The notes below the pieces were generated by a model, which ran no database searches, was not told where the DNA came from, and saw only the letters and a program-made list of their open reading frames with translations. From a bacterium (GTDB lineage: Bacteria; Verrucomicrobiota; Verrucomicrobiia; Verrucomicrobiales; Akkermansiaceae), in contig JAAEZT010000001.1 of the NCBI GenBank assembly GCA_018222765.1, positions 269,462 to 333,461 on the forward strand: 64,000 nt of DNA, written 5' to 3'. Made by a program: the position numbers and the translations under genes. Positions 61,615 through 64,000 of this stretch are shown here, in pieces. Each line of letters starts with the position of its first letter. Position 1 is the first letter of the stretch.

Positions 61615-62184
61615 TTAGGCAGCGGATTCTTCCTTCACGTTGTCACGGAAGGGCATCCCAAGTGCCTTGAGGAGGGCTTTGGCATCAGCATCACACTTCG
61701 CAGATGTCACAAAGATGAAGTCGAAGCCAATCTGGCGTTTGATCTGATCGAGTTCGATCTCAGGAAAGATCGACTGGTCCGAGAATCCAACGGCGTAGTT
61801 TCCACGCCCATCAAAGGACTTGAATGGAAGACCGCGGAAGTCACGAATGTTCGGGCAGGTGATGTTGATGAAGCGGTCGAGGAATTCCCACATGTGTGCA
61901 CCGCGAAGGGTGACACGGGCTCCGACGGCTTCGCCTTCACGAACTTTGAAGTTCGCCACACTCTTGCGAGCGTACACGACGGATGGCTTCTGCCCAGTAA
62001 TCTTGGAGACTTCCTGGACAGCGTCTTCAACGGCAGCCTTTCGCTCGTTGGCGTAGTGACCAACATGACTGTTGACCGAGATTTTCTCGAGGCGCGGGAC
62101 CTCATTAACGTTTTTGAAGCCGAGTTCTTCCTGGAGAGCTTTTGCAAGCGTCTCCTCGTAACGGCTTTGGAGTGTTGGTTTCAT
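61615..62184 (-). CDS. rplE: 50S ribosomal protein L5
   Basis: A 189-residue L5 that contacts 5S rRNA. MKPTLQSRYEETLAKALQEELGFKNVNEVPRLEKISVNSHVG, GQKPSVVYARKSVANFKVREGEAVGARVTLRGAHMWEFLDRFINITCPNIRDFRG and FDGRGNYAVGFSDQSIFPEI are family marks. Confidence 0.98.
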   Translation of the reverse strand: MKPTLQSRYEETLAKALQEELGFKNVNEVPRLEKISVNSHVGHYANERKAAVEDAVQEVSKITGQKPSVVYARKSVANFKVREGEAVGARVTLRGAHMWEFLDRFINITCPNIRDFRGLPFKSFDGRGNYAVGFSDQSIFPEIELDQIKRQIGFDFIFVTSAKCDADAKALLKALGMPFRDNVKEESAA

Positions 62185-62266
62185 TGTTTTTGGCGGGTCA
62201 GCGTTTGATTAAACGTGCTTAAGCGCGCGGGTTGGTCGGGTTCCTGACATAGTCGGGAAGTCTGAC

Positions 62267-62494
62267 CTAGATTTTTTTAACATTGGAAATGTGAATGGGG
62301 CCGTCCAGCTCCTCGATTCCCCCATCCTGGTTCTCTTCGGTGCGACGCATGGCCTTCTTGATCTTGCGGACACCTTCGACGATGACCTGCTCTTTGGCGG
62401 CATTCACGGAGGTAACAGTCCCCTGTTTTCCTTTGTGGTTACCAGAGATGACGACGACTTCGTCATCTTTTTTTACGTGAGTCTTGATTTTCAT
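62267..62494 (-). CDS. rplX: 50S ribosomal protein L24
   Basis: A 75-residue L24 with the KOW motif: [75 protein letters not shown]. It is shorter than the usual 100 or so residues, as the C-terminal part after HISNV is missing, as in some other bacteria. Confidence 0.97.
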   Translation of the reverse strand: MKIKTHVKKDDEVVVISGNHKGKQGTVTSVNAAKEQVIVEGVRKIKKAMRRTEENQDGGIEELDGPIHISNVKKI

Positions 62495-62521
62495 GTCTCG
62501 AAAAATTGAGGGTTGGTGGAA

Positions 62522-62887
62522 CTAGAGCACCTCGGGAGCGAGGGATACGATCTTCATGAAGTTCTTTTCGCGAAGCTCACGGGCAACGGGTCCGAAGATA
62601 CGGGTTCCCTTTGGATTGCCGTCCTTGTCGATGATGACCACTGCATTCGAATCAAATCGAAGAACAGAGCCATCAGCACGACGAACGGGATAAGCGGTGC
62701 GAACGACAACCGCCTTGACGACGCTGCCCTTCTTCACAGAAGCGGTGGGTATGGACTCACGAATGTGAGCAGTGATGATGTCGCCGACGCGAGCAGACTT
62801 GGTCCGCTTGCCGATAACACCGATCATCTTGGCCTGACGGGCACCGGTATTATCGGCAACCTCGATTTTTGATTCCATCTGGATCAT
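62522..62887 (-). CDS. rplN: 50S ribosomal protein L14
   Basis: A 121-residue L14. [114 protein letters not shown] are standard. Confidence 0.98.
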   Translation of the reverse strand: MIQMESKIEVADNTGARQAKMIGVIGKRTKSARVGDIITAHIRESIPTASVKKGSVVKAVVVRTAYPVRRADGSVLRFDSNAVVIIDKDGNPKGTRIFGPVARELREKNFMKIVSLAPEVL

Positions 62888-62944
62888 GGCTGAATAGGTA
62901 TCGTGGGATTAAAGTTAATGATTACGGGGCATTCCGCAGTTCGA

Positions 62945-63271
62945 TTAATGAACGAGAACTTCAACGAGTTCCCAACGCTTGAGTTTTGAAATTGGCTTGG
63001 TCTCCTGAATGCGGACCTTGTCTCCGACGGCAGCTTCGCTCTTCTCATCGTGTGCGTAGAATTTCTTCGACTGCTTGATGATCTTCTTGAACTTGGGGTG
63101 CGGGACACGGTTGACGTATTCGACAACGATTGTCTTGTTCATGCTGGTAGATTTGACGATGCCCACACGGACCTTCTGGTTTTTCCCATCTTTGGCCTCA
63201 GAAGGCACAAAGTCGGTTTTAGCAGCAGGAGCGGCTTCGGCAGCGGCGGTATTTTCCTGATCTTCGTTCAT
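62945..63271 (-). CDS. rpsQ: 30S ribosomal protein S17 with short N-terminal extension
   Basis: A 108-residue S17 (usual 82-90). The core KVRVGIVKSTSMNKTIVVEYVNRVPHPKFKKIIKQSKKFYAHDEKSEAAVGDKVRIQETKPISKLKRWELVEVL is standard. The first about 30 residues (MNEDQENTAAAEAAPAAKTDFVPSEAKDGK) are an acidic/alanine-rich addition. Confidence 0.97.
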   Translation of the reverse strand: MNEDQENTAAAEAAPAAKTDFVPSEAKDGKNQKVRVGIVKSTSMNKTIVVEYVNRVPHPKFKKIIKQSKKFYAHDEKSEAAVGDKVRIQETKPISKLKRWELVEVLVH

Positions 63272-63307
63272 TTTGGAAATTAGTTAAATGGTTGGATAGC
63301 TCAGGAA

Positions 63308-63508
63308 CTAAGCAGACTTGCGTTGATTGAGAGTGGTCATGACACGAGCAATTTCGCGGCGGACCATACGACGACGGGCGGTGTTTTCAAGCTGGCCGGT
63401 GGCCTGCTGAATACGGAGAGTAAGGGCCTCCTGCTTAAGTTCTTGCAGGCGGGACTGAAGTTCATCAGAGCTGAGCTCTGCGATTTCTTTAAATTTTGAC
63501 TGTGGCAT
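63308..63508 (-). CDS. rpmC: 50S ribosomal protein L29
   Basis: A 66-residue L29: MPQSKFKEIAELSSDELQSRLQELKQEALTLRIQQATGQLENTARRRMVRREIARVMTTLNQR. The helical hairpin pattern is normal. Confidence 0.97.
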   Translation of the reverse strand: MPQSKFKEIAELSSDELQSRLQELKQEALTLRIQQATGQLENTARRRMVRREIARVMTTLNQRKSA

Positions 63509-63535
63509 GACAGAATTCCTTTCGATTGGTTAGGA

Positions 63536-63952
63536 TCAGTGCTTGCTGCGGGAAACAAAGCGGGTTTCAAATCCAAGCTTATAGGAAGCAAGGCGCATGG
63601 CCTCACGAGCTTGGGACTCAGGGACACCACCTACTTCGAAAAGCATGGCGCCAGGACGGATCACGGCGACCCAGGCATCAACAGAACCTTTACCCTTACC
63701 CATACGAGTTTCGGGTGGACGACGAGTAATTGACTTGTGAGGGAAAACCCTAATCCATGTCTTACCTTTACGTTTGAGAAAACGGTTAATGGTGACACGA
63801 CAAGCCTCGATCTGGCGGTTGGTCATCCATGCGCGACCGACGGCCTGAAGACCGAAGTCCCCGAAGCTTACGTTAGTTCCGCGTTGTGCGTTGCCACTCC
63901 GGCTCCCACGATGGGACTTCCGGAACTTTGTTCTTTTGGGCATTAAAGGCAT
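63536..63952 (-). CDS. rplP: 50S ribosomal protein L16
   Basis: A 138-residue L16. [107 protein letters not shown] is typical. AGGAGG lies 8 bases before ATG 63952, which decides for MPLMPKRT over the inner ATG. The gene before it (rpsC expected) is outside the window. Confidence 0.98.
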   Translation of the reverse strand: MPLMPKRTKFRKSHRGSRSGNAQRGTNVSFGDFGLQAVGRAWMTNRQIEACRVTINRFLKRKGKTWIRVFPHKSITRRPPETRMGKGKGSVDAWVAVIRPGAMLFEVGGVPESQAREAMRLASYKLGFETRFVSRSKH

Positions 63953-64000
63953 GATTCTATCCTCCTAAAATTTTGTGTTTAAATAAGGTGCCGGACTAGG

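Overview
The window looks like a chromosomal segment of a Gram-negative bacterium of the PVC group, most likely a member of the Verrucomicrobiota (inferred from gene content; no database search was possible). Lipid A and Kdo genes (lpxK, waaA) imply an LPS outer membrane. Ser/Thr kinases with sensor ectodomains, a sulfatase, ThuA-like and PQQ-propeller exported proteins, and CAAX-free lipoproteins fit that phylum. Genes are tightly packed, with many ATGA stop/start overlaps. No phage, IS element, CRISPR array or toxin-antitoxin pair was recognised, so this is mostly core chromosome with lineage-specific genes between.

Layout. 1-5.6 kb (+): end of a methyltransferase, tilS, a lipoprotein, a MarR regulator closed by a strong terminator, a laccase-domain protein, ispE and clpX. 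5.6-9.9 kb (-): msrC-type GAF protein, then an overlapping trio of ECF-like sigma factor (with a histone H1-like lysine/alanine tail), Ser/Thr kinase with PEGA and FGE-like ectodomain, and an OsmC protein. 9.98-17.1 kb (+ mainly): dnaX, an EEP-family protein, a BI-1-like membrane protein, a coiled-coil protein, tRNA-Arg(CCT), nagA, nagB, ftsY. 17.1-23.9 kb (-): trkH, waaA, rsmD and three lineage-specific membrane or exported proteins. 24-31 kb: glycosyltransferase, HAD hydrolase, U32 peptidase family protein, a group 2 sigma-70 factor and a sulfatase with HEAT-like repeats.

31-40 kb: CBM9-like protein coupled to a transglutaminase-esterase fusion, a YbgC-type thioesterase, a decayed HerA/DUF853-like ATPase pseudogene, alr, comEC, a TPR protein and two tiny lipoproteins. 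40-54 kb: asd, a second Ser/Thr kinase with two C-type-lectin-like domains coupled to a thioredoxin-like [2Fe-2S] ferredoxin, a bPH2 protein, M14-type carboxypeptidase, ThuA-like protein, PQQ propeller, small basic HTH protein, moaA, lpxK, a DAO-family oxidoreductase, an exported protein and hisF.

54.7-64 kb (-): M23 peptidase, then the promoter-distal spc operon in the order rplP-rpmC-rpsQ-rplN-rplX-rplE-rpsH-rplF-rplR-rpsE-rplO-(lipoprotein)-secY-adk-map. rpsN and rpmD are missing from their usual places, and a lipoprotein gene plus a terminator-like hairpin separates rplO from secY.

The most interesting material is regulatory: two differently built one-component kinases that each carry C-type-lectin-fold ectodomains, one translationally overlapped with a sigma factor that has a eukaryote-like H1 tail. 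The clearest evolutionary relic is the HerA-like pseudogene, where the Walker A lysine region has become a stop codon.
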